Shown here: piece by piece, positions 35,137-43,607 of the stretch
How positions within the stretch are numbered: position 1 is the first letter of the stretch
How the letters are laid out: every line of letters begins with the position of its first letter
Assembly: GCA_017456805.1 (NCBI GenBank)
Contig: JAFTIQ010000013.1
Span: 62,001-126,000, forward strand
From: Lentisphaeria bacterium
GTDB taxonomy: Bacteria; Verrucomicrobiota; Lentisphaeria; Victivallales; UBA1829
Direction: 5' to 3'
DNA: 64,000 bases
Position numbers and translations under genes: made by a program
The notes under the pieces: model-generated
The model's input: only the letters and a program-made list of their open reading frames with translations
What the model was told of the DNA's origin: nothing
Database searches by the model: none

Positions 35137-35224
35137 CTGACAGTTCCTCTTGTAAGTATGTTAAAAATGTTATAAGCAGTATTGCAGAAGGCAGTTCATT
35201 CCCTGCGGGAAAACCTTCTATGGA

Positions 35225-35252
35225 ATTATACCCTCATTTTCCCGAAAAACAA
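35225..35252 (-). promoter_or_regulatory. Promoter of the lpxA cluster
   Basis: On the minus strand TTGTTT (35252-35247) and a perfect TATAAT (35230-35225) are 16 bp apart. The transcript would have a leader of about 80 bases before lpxA. Confidence 0.55.
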
Positions 35253-35345
35253 GTCAGAAACAAGGAAAAATAGATGTTTTTTTCGTGAAATAGCGGAAAA
35301 GCATGCAGTTTTTTCATCAAATCGAAAAGTTTTTGTTTCCTCTAT

Positions 35346-35374
35346 TTGAAAAAACAGTATTTCAGATGTAGATT
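35346..35374 (+). promoter_or_regulatory. Promoter of the hypothetical protein-nth cluster
   Basis: TTGAAA (35346-35351) and TAGATT (35369-35374) are separated by 17 bp, about 50 bp before the start at 35427. Confidence 0.5.
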
Positions 35375-35426
35375 ACCGGAAAGAAAACAGTAGGGATTTG
35401 TGAAAAGATCACGGCGGAGAAAATTT

Positions 35427-35903
35427 ATGGCAAATAAAGTGGAATATTCCTGCAAGAGAAAGAAAGATTTTATTACAACGACAGCGATACTGATGTTTTT
35501 GCTGATCTGTATTTTTGAATTGTACCTGATCGTTGTCCTGCCGATTCAGCTGCAGCGTCAGAACGCAATGGCATTTCAGGTCAAAAAACAGGAAATGCTT
35601 ATGATGACGGAGCTGCTCCGGTACCGGACAAGAATGGCAAAGCCGAAGAATCAGCTTCAGGAATGTGAAGTCCAGCTGGTGGTGTCCAGTTTGGATTCCG
35701 TTGTCCGCTTTATCCGCAGAAATGTGGAAACCATCACAATAGAACAGGTGGATGAGGCAACAGCCATCCTCCGGCGTCTGGAAAAATTGACTGCTCCCTG
35801 GGAGAAGGGGGAATATCATTTTGCCGCCCATGATTTTGATACTCAGCCGATTTTGAAAAGTATTGAAGCAAAATTCGATCAGGCAGAGTCTCAAGCTCAG
35901 TGA
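35427..35903 (+). CDS. Hypothetical single-span membrane protein
   Basis: This 158-residue protein is not recognised. A basic N-terminus (CKRKKDF) is followed by one membrane span (residues about 15-38) and a helical region that probably faces the periplasm; this would be an N-in anchor. The C-terminal part is helical and acidic. ATG at 35427 follows GGAG with good spacing; a GTG at 35400 would add nine basic residues. The nth gene begins 33 bp downstream of the stop, so the two are probably cotranscribed. No family or motif is evident. Confidence 0.6.
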   Translation: MANKVEYSCKRKKDFITTTAILMFLLICIFELYLIVVLPIQLQRQNAMAFQVKKQEMLMMTELLRYRTRMAKPKNQLQECEVQLVVSSLDSVVRFIRRNVETITIEQVDEATAILRRLEKLTAPWEKGEYHFAAHDFDTQPILKSIEAKFDQAESQAQ

Positions 35904-35936
35904 ATCCTGCCCCTTTTGGAGAAGGAATATTCGGAA

Positions 35937-36566
35937 ATGGCGCGATTGAGTCAGACAGAACAGGTTTATGATGCCCTTCTGGAGGCGCATGGTCCCCAGC
36001 AATGTTTTCTTGTTCACAACTCTGCGCTTCAGCTTTTGATCGCCACGATCCTCTCCGCTCAATGCACGGATAAAACCGTCAATAACGTAACAGTTGAGCT
36101 TTTCCGGAAATATCCGGATGCTGCATCTTTTGCCAATGCTCTTCCCGGGGAATTGGAACAGGATATCCATGCCTGCGGATATTACCGGGCGAAGGCGGCA
36201 CATATCATTGCGGCATGTTCCAGAATCTGTTCTGATTACAATGGAGAGGTTCCGGATTCTATGGAAGAATTGACGAAACTTCCCGGGGTCGGGCGCAAGA
36301 CTGCCAATGTGGTTCTGGGGGACTTCTTTCAGATTCCCGGGTTCCCGGTGGATACTCATGTGATCCGGCTTTCCAACCGGATCGGACTTTGCAGGACGGT
36401 TGATCCGGTAAAGATCGAATCGATTCTCTGCGGGAAAACCGCACCGGAAAAGTGGGCACAGTTCTCTCATCTTCTGATCATTCACGGCAGACGCCGCTGT
36501 ATGGCGCGGAAACCGGATTGTGCCAATTGCGAAATATCTGCTTTATGTAAAAAACGAGGTGTGTAA
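35937..36566 (+). CDS. nth: Endonuclease III
   Basis: The 209-residue glycosylase has the helix-hairpin-helix LPGVGRKTANVVL with catalytic Lys121, catalytic Asp139 in PVDTHV, and the four-cysteine cluster loop CX6CX2CX5C at the C-terminus. It removes oxidised pyrimidines and nicks the abasic site. The ATG at 35937 is preferred; a TTG at 35916 lies within the ribosome binding region. The stop and the next start share one base (TAATG), so the acyltransferase gene is coupled to it. Confidence 0.93.
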   Translation: MARLSQTEQVYDALLEAHGPQQCFLVHNSALQLLIATILSAQCTDKTVNNVTVELFRKYPDAASFANALPGELEQDIHACGYYRAKAAHIIAACSRICSDYNGEVPDSMEELTKLPGVGRKTANVVLGDFFQIPGFPVDTHVIRLSNRIGLCRTVDPVKIESILCGKTAPEKWAQFSHLLIIHGRRRCMARKPDCANCEISALCKKRGV

Positions 36567-37231
36567 TGGGTTACTTCAAACAGAAATTCCGGAATATCAA
36601 AAAATTCCCCGATTGGATCTTTCTGCCGATCGTGGGGTTGATGTATTTTTATAAATTGCTGATGCGGAAACGGTATGACGACCGGATCGGGGTGCTGAAG
36701 AATCCCAATCCGCCGGGAATCGCTGTGACCTGGCACAACCGGCTGATGTTTTTTCCGCTTATGTTCCCGAAACGGCTGCGCCGCTGTACTTCCGCAGTGA
36801 TCAGTGCCTCCCGGGATGGTCAGTATGTTGCCGATCTGGTTCATTGGATGGGGATCGAAAGCATTCGCGGTTCCAGTTCCAAAAAAGGGTTGAACGCTGT
36901 AAACGGAGCTGTTCGGGCATTGGAAGCGAACCGGTATGTGGCGTTTACTCCGGATGGTCCCCGGGGACCGCGCTATCACATGAGCAGCGGGCCGATCTAT
37001 CTTGCCTCCAGATTTCAGGTGCCGGTTTATCCGCTGGCAATCAATTATTCCTCTTACTGGGAACTGAAAAGCTGGGATCGTTTCCAGATCCCGAAACCTT
37101 TTGCCAAAGTGACTCTTGTCATCGGCGAAGGGATCCATATCCCGCCTGATCTTTCTCCGGAAGATGCGGAACATTGGCGGCAAGTCGTGGAACAGAAACT
37201 CAAAGAAGTCTCAGGAGTGAACGAAGCATGA
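36566..37231 (+). CDS. DUF374-type lysophospholipid acyltransferase
   Basis: The 221-residue protein shows the variant acyltransferase motif TWHNRLMF near residue 56 (in place of HX4D) and FTPDGPRGPRY near residue 130, which define the DUF374 group, related to lipid A or phospholipid acyltransferases. It probably attaches a fatty acid to a lipid A or glycerolipid precursor at the inner membrane; the N-terminal region is amphipathic with a membrane segment (WIFLPIVGLMYFYKLL). It is tightly coupled to nth upstream and to cinA downstream (4-bp overlap). Confidence 0.8.
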   Translation: MGYFKQKFRNIKKFPDWIFLPIVGLMYFYKLLMRKRYDDRIGVLKNPNPPGIAVTWHNRLMFFPLMFPKRLRRCTSAVISASRDGQYVADLVHWMGIESIRGSSSKKGLNAVNGAVRALEANRYVAFTPDGPRGPRYHMSSGPIYLASRFQVPVYPLAINYSSYWELKSWDRFQIPKPFAKVTLVIGEGIHIPPDLSPEDAEHWRQVVEQKLKEVSGVNEA

Positions 37232-38445
37232 AAATCGCGGTGATCTGTACAGGGGATGAACTCCTGAAAGGGGCAGTTCTCAACACAAATTTGAAGTTTA
37301 TCGGAGAACAGCTCCTTGCAAATGGCATGATCCCTGTTCTTTCTCTGGAAGTCAGAGACGGTATGGAGGCGATCAGCGATGCTTTGGAAAGTGCTTTTTC
37401 CAAAGCCGATACCGTGATCGTATCCGGCGGGCTCGGGCCCACTTGCGATGATATGACAAAAGAAGCTGCGGCGAAATTCTTTCAGCTTCCCCTCGTTCAG
37501 GATGACAGAACTCATCTCAAGCTGATGAGACTCTGGCAGAAGCTCAAGGATGAGGGCAGGGATACTCCCTCCCGTTTTCTGAATCAATCCATGATCCCGG
37601 ATGGGGCGGAAACCATTCCAAACCGCTGCGGGACTGCTCCGGGAATCGTTCTGGAATCGGAACGCGGAACGCTCTTTCTGCTTCCCGGACCTCCTTCGGA
37701 ATTGGAACCCATGTTTTCCAAACAGATCATCCCTCTGATCCTGGAAAAACGGAAAAAAGAGATCCATTCTGTTCTGCTGCATGTTGCCGGGGTTCCGGAA
37801 TCGGTGGTGGAAGAACGGATGTTGTCCCTGATCACTCCGAAACTGAATGTGGCATATTGTGCCTCGCCGGGATTGGTAAAGTTGTTCCTGTCGTCTCCGG
37901 ACATGAATTTCCTGCGGGAACGGCTCGTTGATATCAAACGGGAGTTTGAAAAAGAACTTTTGAATCTCAAACATACCACGCTCCAGGAGGAGGTTGTGCA
38001 CCTTCTGACCCGTTCCGGATTGACTCTTGCCTCAGCGGAGTCCTGTACCGGCGGGTTGATTGCGGAACGGATCACGGATGTTCCCGGTTCTTCTGCCGTG
38101 TTCCTCGGCGGTGTGGTTTCCTATTCCAACGAACTGAAAGAGAAATTTCTGAACGTCTCTCCGGAAACATTGGAAAATTATGGAGCGGTCAGCAGTGAAA
38201 CCTGTCATGAAATGCTGAACGGAATTGCAGCTTCCACCGGAGCAGATGTCGCTTACGCGGTAACCGGGATCGCCGGTCCGGGGGGCGGATCTGTGGAAAA
38301 ACCTGTCGGACTCGTCTATACAGGAATCCGGATCAACGGGGAAAACTTCGTTACAGAAAATCATTTCAGCGGGAGCCGGCAGCAGGTCCGGGAAAAAACT
38401 TGTGCCGCAATCCTCAATGAACTGCGGATCCGGCTTCAGGAGTGA
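37228..38445 (+). CDS. cinA: CinA-like NMN amidohydrolase / damage-inducible protein
   Basis: The 405-residue protein has the full two-domain CinA layout: a molybdopterin-binding-like N-terminal domain (VICTGDELLKGAVLNTN, VIVSGGLGPTCDDMTKEA, LLPGPPSELEPMF) and a C-terminal PncC-like nicotinamide nucleotide amidase domain (LASAESCTGGLIAERITDVPGSS, VTGIAGPGGGS). The ATG at 37228 overlaps the TGA of the acyltransferase gene; an in-frame start at 37174 lies inside that gene and was rejected. It ends exactly where the convergent ybaK-like gene ends. Confidence 0.9.
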   Translation: MKIAVICTGDELLKGAVLNTNLKFIGEQLLANGMIPVLSLEVRDGMEAISDALESAFSKADTVIVSGGLGPTCDDMTKEAAAKFFQLPLVQDDRTHLKLMRLWQKLKDEGRDTPSRFLNQSMIPDGAETIPNRCGTAPGIVLESERGTLFLLPGPPSELEPMFSKQIIPLILEKRKKEIHSVLLHVAGVPESVVEERMLSLITPKLNVAYCASPGLVKLFLSSPDMNFLRERLVDIKREFEKELLNLKHTTLQEEVVHLLTRSGLTLASAESCTGGLIAERITDVPGSSAVFLGGVVSYSNELKEKFLNVSPETLENYGAVSSETCHEMLNGIAASTGADVAYAVTGIAGPGGGSVEKPVGLVYTGIRINGENFVTENHFSGSRQQVREKTCAAILNELRIRLQE

Positions 38446-38916
38446 TCAGACGGTCAGATCGACCATGGGGGCGGAGATGTACTCTGCCAGCACTTCCGGG
38501 TTCAGCTCCACATTCGTGCCTACTTTTCCGGCACTGACGCAGATGGTATCATAAAGGATCGCCGTTTCATCCAGAAATGTGGGAAAAACCTTTTTCATGC
38601 CGATGGGAGAACAGCCTCCGTGGATATACCCGGTAAGCGGCAGCAGCTTTTTCTGAGGGATCATGGCAATGCTTTTGACCCCGGCTGCCCGGGCGGCTTT
38701 TTTCAGATCCAGGGTAGCAGGGCCGGGAATGACAAATACATAATATTCCGGTCCGGGTGCTTCTGTCACCAATGTTTTGAACACGCAATCCTGATCTTTT
38801 CCGATTTTCCGGGCAATGGAGATCGCATCCAGATTCCCGTCTGAAACATCATATTCATACGGAGTAAACCGGATCCCTGCATTTTCCAGCAGACGTTCCA
38901 CGTTGGTTTTGATCAT
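38446..38916 (-). CDS. ybaK: YbaK/EbsC-family aminoacyl-tRNA deacylase
   Basis: The 156-residue protein matches YbaK: TPYEYDVSDGNLDAISIARKIG near the start, VFKTLV with the conserved Lys, the GGCSPIGMKK motif near residue 105 and a final strand. YbaK hydrolyses Cys from mischarged Cys-tRNA(Pro). An in-frame upstream start at 39015 would add 33 residues inside the GT9 gene, so 38916 is used; it overlaps the GT9 stop by 4 bp (ATGA). It lacks a signal peptide. Confidence 0.85.
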   Translation of the reverse strand: MIKTNVERLLENAGIRFTPYEYDVSDGNLDAISIARKIGKDQDCVFKTLVTEAPGPEYYVFVIPGPATLDLKKAARAAGVKSIAMIPQKKLLPLTGYIHGGCSPIGMKKVFPTFLDETAILYDTICVSAGKVGTNVELNPEVLAEYISAPMVDLTV

Positions 38917-39953
38917 TTTTCCGCTCCCGCCAGAAAACTCCGGATCGCCCGGGCTGCAGTTTCCGGCGGAATTGATTTGTGACATCTGGCTTCCGGACAC
39001 TGATAACGGAAACATTTGAGACAGGGCAGATCCTTCGGAGTCAGAACAATGGCTTTTTCTGAGAAGGGACCGGTCTTTTCCGGATCCGTAGGCGCAAACA
39101 TGCAGACGACCGGAACCGTAAGAGCAGCCGCAATATGCATCGGTCCGCTGTCGTTGCAGAAGAGAACGTCAGAAGCACGGATCGCTTCCAGAAGCCCTGC
39201 AACAGAGGTCTTTCCGGTAAGATCAAGGCATGGTGCATTGAGGGTGCTGACCAGTTCTTTTGCCATTTCAGATTCGTCTTTCGTTCCGAGAATCAGGAAT
39301 GAGCAATCCGGAACAGATTGTTTCAAGAGCTTTGCCGTATCGGAGAAATAGGAGATCGGCCAACACTTTGAGGGCCATCTTGCACCGGGGGCAATTGCAA
39401 TCACCGGACCGGCAGGCAGAGCTTTCATAAGTTCTGCGATCCCGGCAGCTTCAGATTCATTTTTCAGAAATTCTGTTTCCGGTTTCCCCATGGGGTCCAC
39501 CCCGAGAAATTCCGCCATCAAACGGTAATTTTTTCTGACTGCGTGGAGCGACTCTTCTCCGGAATCGATTTCCTTATCATAGAACCAGCGGGTGATTTTT
39601 TCTTTTGGTTTTTTGGGACCGACGACTTTCCGGGTTCTGGCAAGGCTGGTGATCAGACCGCTGCGGAGCAAGCCCTGAAGATCAATGACTGCCGTGTAGC
39701 GTTCTTCCCGGATCATCTTTGCAAATTTCAGAGCATAGGACGGGAAGGATTTGAGTTTTCCAAGCTCTTTTCGCGGGAAAGGGATCACTCTGTCAACGTT
39801 GGGATGCATCCGGACAATGGGTTCAAATGCCGGGACAACGACCCAGTCGATTTTCGCATGGGGTTTCTGTTTTGCCAGAAGAGAGACTGCCGGAAATGCA
39901 TGAATCACATCACCGAGACTGCTTGGTTTGACAATCAGATAACGCTCTTCCAT
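38913..39953 (-). CDS. Glycosyltransferase family 9 (LPS heptosyltransferase-like)
   Basis: The 346-residue protein begins with LIVKPSSLGDVIHAFPAVSLL, the standard GT9 start, and carries the C-terminal donor-binding motifs CNDSGPMHIAAAL and FAPTDPEKTGPF. GT9 enzymes transfer heptose from ADP-heptose to Kdo or to another heptose in the LPS core at the cytoplasmic face. This supports an LPS with an inner core. It begins 10 bp after the metallophosphoesterase stop. A CX-rich tail (CLKCFRYQCPEARC) near residues 315-328 is noticeable and may be a small metal site or disulfide cluster. Confidence 0.85.
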   Translation of the reverse strand: MEERYLIVKPSSLGDVIHAFPAVSLLAKQKPHAKIDWVVVPAFEPIVRMHPNVDRVIPFPRKELGKLKSFPSYALKFAKMIREERYTAVIDLQGLLRSGLITSLARTRKVVGPKKPKEKITRWFYDKEIDSGEESLHAVRKNYRLMAEFLGVDPMGKPETEFLKNESEAAGIAELMKALPAGPVIAIAPGARWPSKCWPISYFSDTAKLLKQSVPDCSFLILGTKDESEMAKELVSTLNAPCLDLTGKTSVAGLLEAIRASDVLFCNDSGPMHIAAALTVPVVCMFAPTDPEKTGPFSEKAIVLTPKDLPCLKCFRYQCPEARCHKSIPPETAARAIRSFLAGAEK

Positions 39954-39963
39954 GGAGAGTTAC

Positions 39964-40776
39964 TCACATTCCGCGTTCCAGCCGGTTTGCGAGCCGTTCG
40001 GGCAGCCCCGCTGCAAGAATTTTCTGCTGAGCTGTCCGGAAATCATAGGGAACTCTGTGCCGGGTAACCGTTTTTGCAATGGAATCATAAATCACAAAAG
40101 ATGCACGTCTGTCCCGGTTTCTCGGCTGTCCGACACTTCCGATATTGACCAGATATTTATAGCCCTGCTGGATGGGGCATGTGATGGAATCCGCCCGATC
40201 CATTTCCTCTTCGCTCAAACCGCCTTCCCGGCGATCTGCCCATTCTGTGATCTCTTCGATCTTTCTGCCCACGGTCATTGTGACCGGTTTTTTGGCAAAC
40301 ATCACGGGAACGTGGGAGTGACCGCAGAAGCAAAGCTGGGTAAACTGATTGGCAAAACTGTCTTCCGCCTGATATGCATCAAAAATATATCCCCATGCCG
40401 ACGGGCTGTCCAACGTTGCATGGATCAGAGTCATGTTCGCCCCGCGGATATTTCCGCGCATAGGGAGTGCTGCAAGATACTGTCTTTCTTCTTCAGAAAG
40501 CTGTGCCTGTGTCCAGAGAACAGCTGTTTTTGCGTGAGGATTGAATCCGCTTTCTGCGGCATCTCCATTGGATGCATACTCATCATGATTTCCTTTGACA
40601 CAGACGAATTCCGGAAGGCTTCTCACGATTTGCATACATTCTTTCGGGTTGGCATTGTAACCAACGATATCCCCGAGGCAAAGATGAGCATTCACCCCGT
40701 TGGCACGGCAAACGTCCAGCACTGCATTGAGTGCTTCCAGATTCCCGTGGATATCACTGAAAATAGCATATTTCAT
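39964..40776 (-). CDS. Calcineurin-like metallophosphoesterase (YfcE/MJ0936-like)
   Basis: The 270-residue protein has the metallophosphoesterase motifs in order: FSDIHGNLEAL near residue 6, LGDIVGYNANP near 36, KGNHDEYA near 62, and GHSHVP near 150, with the metal ligands intact. The likely products are phosphodiester or phosphomonoester hydrolysis; the substrate is unknown. GAGAGGAAAA precedes the ATG at 40776. It heads an operon with GT9 and ybaK under the promoter at 40870-40897. Confidence 0.85.
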   Translation of the reverse strand: MKYAIFSDIHGNLEALNAVLDVCRANGVNAHLCLGDIVGYNANPKECMQIVRSLPEFVCVKGNHDEYASNGDAAESGFNPHAKTAVLWTQAQLSEEERQYLAALPMRGNIRGANMTLIHATLDSPSAWGYIFDAYQAEDSFANQFTQLCFCGHSHVPVMFAKKPVTMTVGRKIEEITEWADRREGGLSEEEMDRADSITCPIQQGYKYLVNIGSVGQPRNRDRRASFVIYDSIAKTVTRHRVPYDFRTAQQKILAAGLPERLANRLERGM

Positions 40777-40869
40777 AGTTGAATTTTCCTCTCCGGATCT
40801 TTCCGGACGCCGCACCGGAAAAACATACTCTGCAGTGTCAGGAAATTGTCATAAATCAAACATCCTGAT

Positions 40870-40897
40870 AATATAGCACAGATTTGGCTTTTTTCAA
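40870..40897 (-). promoter_or_regulatory. Promoter of the metallophosphoesterase-GT9-ybaK operon
   Basis: On the minus strand TTGAAA (40897-40892) and TATATT (40875-40870) are 16 bp apart, roughly 90 bp before the start codon. Confidence 0.6.
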
Positions 40898-40915
40898 GCT
40901 GCGGGAAAAAGTTTT

Positions 40916-41623
40916 TCAGATAAGCATTCCGCAGAGGAAGGAACAGGCAAATTCCACCCGCAGGATATGTCTCCCGCAGGAAAACTTCTGAAACCCATTG
41001 TGTTCAAAAGCCGCGACTTCCGAAGGAAGAAAACCGCCTTCCGGTCCAATGGTCAGAAGAATTTTTTTTGCATCCGGTTTCTTTGTAAATGGTTCATCCG
41101 GAACAGGATGTGCCACAATTCTGTGAAATTCATTTTCCCGTTCACAGCTCATGGTCATAAAATCACGGAATGTTCTGAAAAATTTCATTTCCGGCAATCT
41201 GGTCGTACATCCCTGTTCGATCCCTTCGATCAGGAGTTCTTCCAGAGATTCCGGATGCAGAACAGTGCTGTTCCAATAGCTTTTTTCCACCCGGGCGGAT
41301 TGGAACAGAATCAGTTCCGGAATTCCGGCGGACGCAGCAAAATGCAGCACTTTTTTCAGACTTTGCGGACGCGGCAGAGCGACTGCCAGCGTAATCGGCA
41401 GCGGAGGCGGCGGAGCCTGATCGATCACAAAAGAGTCAAGAAGCACCTTCCCTTTTTCAACAGAACGGATGATCCCATATCCGGCAGAACCGTTCAGGAC
41501 ACCGACTTTCAATCTGTCTCCGGATTTGGAACGGAGAACGGTTCGGATATGCTCCGCCCGCTCCCCGGTGACGGAGACCGTTTGTTCCGGGGAGGGCATT
41601 CCCTTCAGAAGAAGCTGATTCAT
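40916..41623 (-). CDS. rsmE: 16S rRNA m3U1498 methyltransferase
   Basis: A 235-residue SPOUT methyltransferase with the RsmE motifs: RAEHIRTVLRSKSGDRL near the start, KKVLHFAASAGI, LTIGPEGGFLPSEV as the SAM-binding knot, and CGRHILRVEFACSF at the end. It methylates N3 of U1498 in 16S rRNA. In the last motif the usual LRxETA reads LRVEFA, a mild departure. It starts 6 bp after the acyl-CoA synthetase gene and is probably cotranscribed. Confidence 0.88.
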   Translation of the reverse strand: MNQLLLKGMPSPEQTVSVTGERAEHIRTVLRSKSGDRLKVGVLNGSAGYGIIRSVEKGKVLLDSFVIDQAPPPPLPITLAVALPRPQSLKKVLHFAASAGIPELILFQSARVEKSYWNSTVLHPESLEELLIEGIEQGCTTRLPEMKFFRTFRDFMTMSCERENEFHRIVAHPVPDEPFTKKPDAKKILLTIGPEGGFLPSEVAAFEHNGFQKFSCGRHILRVEFACSFLCGMLI

Positions 41624-41629
41624 AAGATT

Positions 41630-43294
41630 TTACCAGGTGATTTCCCCGGTTTCTGCATGACGGCGGAGAATATCGCGTTTGATCTTTCCGGAAATGGTTT
41701 TCGGGAAAGTTGTGACAAATTCGATTTCTCTGGGATATTTGTAAGGCGCACTGTGCTGTTTGGAGAAGTGCTGAATTTCACGGACCATGGATTCAGTGGG
41801 TTCATAGCCTTCATTCAGTTTGACGTATGCCTTGACTTTTGCTCCGCGGATGGGATCGGGAGCTCCCACAACTGCACATTCGCAGATCGCCGGGTGATTC
41901 ATGAGGACTTCTTCCACTTCCACGGGGCCGATACGGTAACCGGAACTCTTGATGATATCATCGCTCCGTCCGACAAAGTAGAAATATCCATCCTCATCCT
42001 GATATGCTTTATCTCCGGTGTAATAGTAGTCGCCGATAAAGCATTTTGCATTTTCTTCATCGTTCTGGATGTAGTGCTGAAGGAGTCCGATGGGATGACC
42101 GTTTTTGAGGCTGACGGCGATTCTTCCGGCTTCGCCCTGGGGAACAATGTTTCCGTCATCGTCATGCAGTTCGATTTCCCAGCCGGGAGCAGCTTTTCCG
42201 ATGGAGCCGGGGCGGGTATCCACGTCAGAGAAGTTGGCGATCATACAGACGGTTTCTGTCTGACCGTATCCTTCCCGGAGGGGGAGTCCTGTTCCTTCCT
42301 GCCAGAGTTTGATGGTATCGGTCTGGAGCGGTTCTCCAGCGGTGACGCTCTTTTTGAGTTCTCTGAGGTCGAACCGCTTCAAGTCGCTGATGACCAGCAT
42401 ACGGTAAATGGTCGGCGGTGCACAGAAACTGGTGATGCTGTATTTTTCAATGATCGGAAGGATTTCATCCGGATTGAATTTTCCGCGGATATCATAAATA
42501 AAGACGCAGCAGCCGACGATCCATTGTCCGAAGTAGTTGCCCCAGAGATTTTTTGCCCATCCGGCATCGGAGATTGCATAATGCAAATCGTTGGAGTTCA
42601 GGCCATGCCACATTTCTGCGGTGATCCGGTGTGCCAGGGGATAATCACAAGTATGCAGCACAAGTTTCGGATATTTGCTGGTTCCGGAGGTGAAGGTCAG
42701 GAGCAGGGGATCGGTGGATTTTGTTTTTACCGGGAAGGTGGTTTTGACCATTGTAGCAGAAAGGGTTCTGCTCTTGATTTCTTCCTGGTAATTGATCCAG
42801 TCCGGGAGATCGCCATCAATGAGGATCCGCAGATTCAGAAGGGGGCAGTCATCGTAGATCTCATCGAACTTCGGAGCATTTTCCATATCGGAGATGACGA
42901 CTTTGAATTTTGCGAAATTGATTCTCTGGCGCAGTTCTTCGGGGGTGCAGAGGGTTGGCGTGGAACACTGGACCGCGCCGAGTTTGATCAAAGCCAGAGA
43001 GAAGACCCACCATTCCGGGACTCTGGGGAGCATGAGAAGCACTCTGTCGCCTTTTCTCACACCGTTTTTACAGAGAAGGTTTGCTGCCTGATTGGAAAGA
43101 CGGCTGAAATCATAATAAGTCAGACGCCGTTCATCGCCCTGCTGGTTGACCCAGATCATAGCCAATCTGTTCCGGTCTTCTCTTGCCCGTTTATCCACGA
43201 TGTCGTAGGCAAAGTTGAAATATTCGGGGCGTTTCAGCGGGTTAGTTCTGAATTCATGATCAGGCAGAATCGCCTTGAATGTAGCATCTTTCAT
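41630..43294 (-). CDS. Acyl-CoA synthetase, AMP-forming
   Basis: The 554-residue adenylating enzyme has the P-loop-like LLTFTSGTSKYPK near residue 220, GYGQTE near 340, YYTGDKAYQDEDGYFYFVGRSDDIIKSSGYRIGP and the catalytic Lys in PKTISGKIKR. The features match medium-chain or acetyl-CoA synthetase relatives, which activate a carboxylic acid with ATP and CoA. The chain length specificity is not visible. The gene has its own divergent promoter and is followed 6 bp later by rsmE. Most residues align in order with no sign of damage. Confidence 0.85.
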   Translation of the reverse strand: MKDATFKAILPDHEFRTNPLKRPEYFNFAYDIVDKRAREDRNRLAMIWVNQQGDERRLTYYDFSRLSNQAANLLCKNGVRKGDRVLLMLPRVPEWWVFSLALIKLGAVQCSTPTLCTPEELRQRINFAKFKVVISDMENAPKFDEIYDDCPLLNLRILIDGDLPDWINYQEEIKSRTLSATMVKTTFPVKTKSTDPLLLTFTSGTSKYPKLVLHTCDYPLAHRITAEMWHGLNSNDLHYAISDAGWAKNLWGNYFGQWIVGCCVFIYDIRGKFNPDEILPIIEKYSITSFCAPPTIYRMLVISDLKRFDLRELKKSVTAGEPLQTDTIKLWQEGTGLPLREGYGQTETVCMIANFSDVDTRPGSIGKAAPGWEIELHDDDGNIVPQGEAGRIAVSLKNGHPIGLLQHYIQNDEENAKCFIGDYYYTGDKAYQDEDGYFYFVGRSDDIIKSSGYRIGPVEVEEVLMNHPAICECAVVGAPDPIRGAKVKAYVKLNEGYEPTESMVREIQHFSKQHSAPYKYPREIEFVTTFPKTISGKIKRDILRRHAETGEITW

Positions 43295-43407
43295 CGCGCG
43301 CTATCCTTCTGTTAAGTTTGCGTTTCAATCATTCCGGTTCTTTTCTGATCGGAATATTACATAAAATTACCGGATTTTATGAAAGTTTCACGCCATTTCT
43401 TCCACTT

Positions 43408-43436
43408 AATTTACCACAACTTTTTTTAAAATTCAA
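43408..43436 (-). promoter_or_regulatory. Promoter of the acyl-CoA synthetase gene
   Basis: TTGAAT (43436-43431) and TAAATT (43413-43408) are separated by 17 bp on the minus strand. The leader would be about 105 bases. Confidence 0.5.
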
Positions 43437-43522
43437 GTTTAAACTGAAAACTGTACAGAAAAAAATACGCTCACGCCCCTGAAAATACGGCAGGAAAGAG
43501 CATTTTTTTTATTGATTAAAAC

Positions 43523-43550
43523 TTGAATTTTTGTTTCAAAAGACTATATT
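43523..43550 (+). promoter_or_regulatory. Promoter of the GH3-creatininase operon
   Basis: TTGAAT (43523-43528) and TATATT (43545-43550) are 16 bp apart, 57 bp before the start at 43608. Confidence 0.6.
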
Positions 43551-43607
43551 GCTCTTCAAGTCTCGAATAGAGTAGCCGGAATATCTCAAAACAAAAAGGA
43601 ATGAAAG

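Larger units (their letters stand above)
43295..43607. other. Divergent intergenic region between the acyl-CoA synthetase and GH3 genes
   Basis: No gene is visible. It holds divergent promoters: minus-strand TTGAAT (43436-43431) with TAAATT (43413-43408), and plus-strand TTGAAT (43523-43528) with TATATT (43545-43550). The part in between is AT-rich without a clear palindrome. Confidence 0.55.

Noticed and set aside
40967..43315. An open frame of 782 codons on the plus strand opposite rsmE and the acyl-CoA synthetase gene
   Set aside because: The minus-strand genes show clear family motifs over the whole length. The plus-strand frame has no recognisable domain, an odd composition rich in Phe and Cys, and no ribosome binding site. 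It is an antisense shadow.
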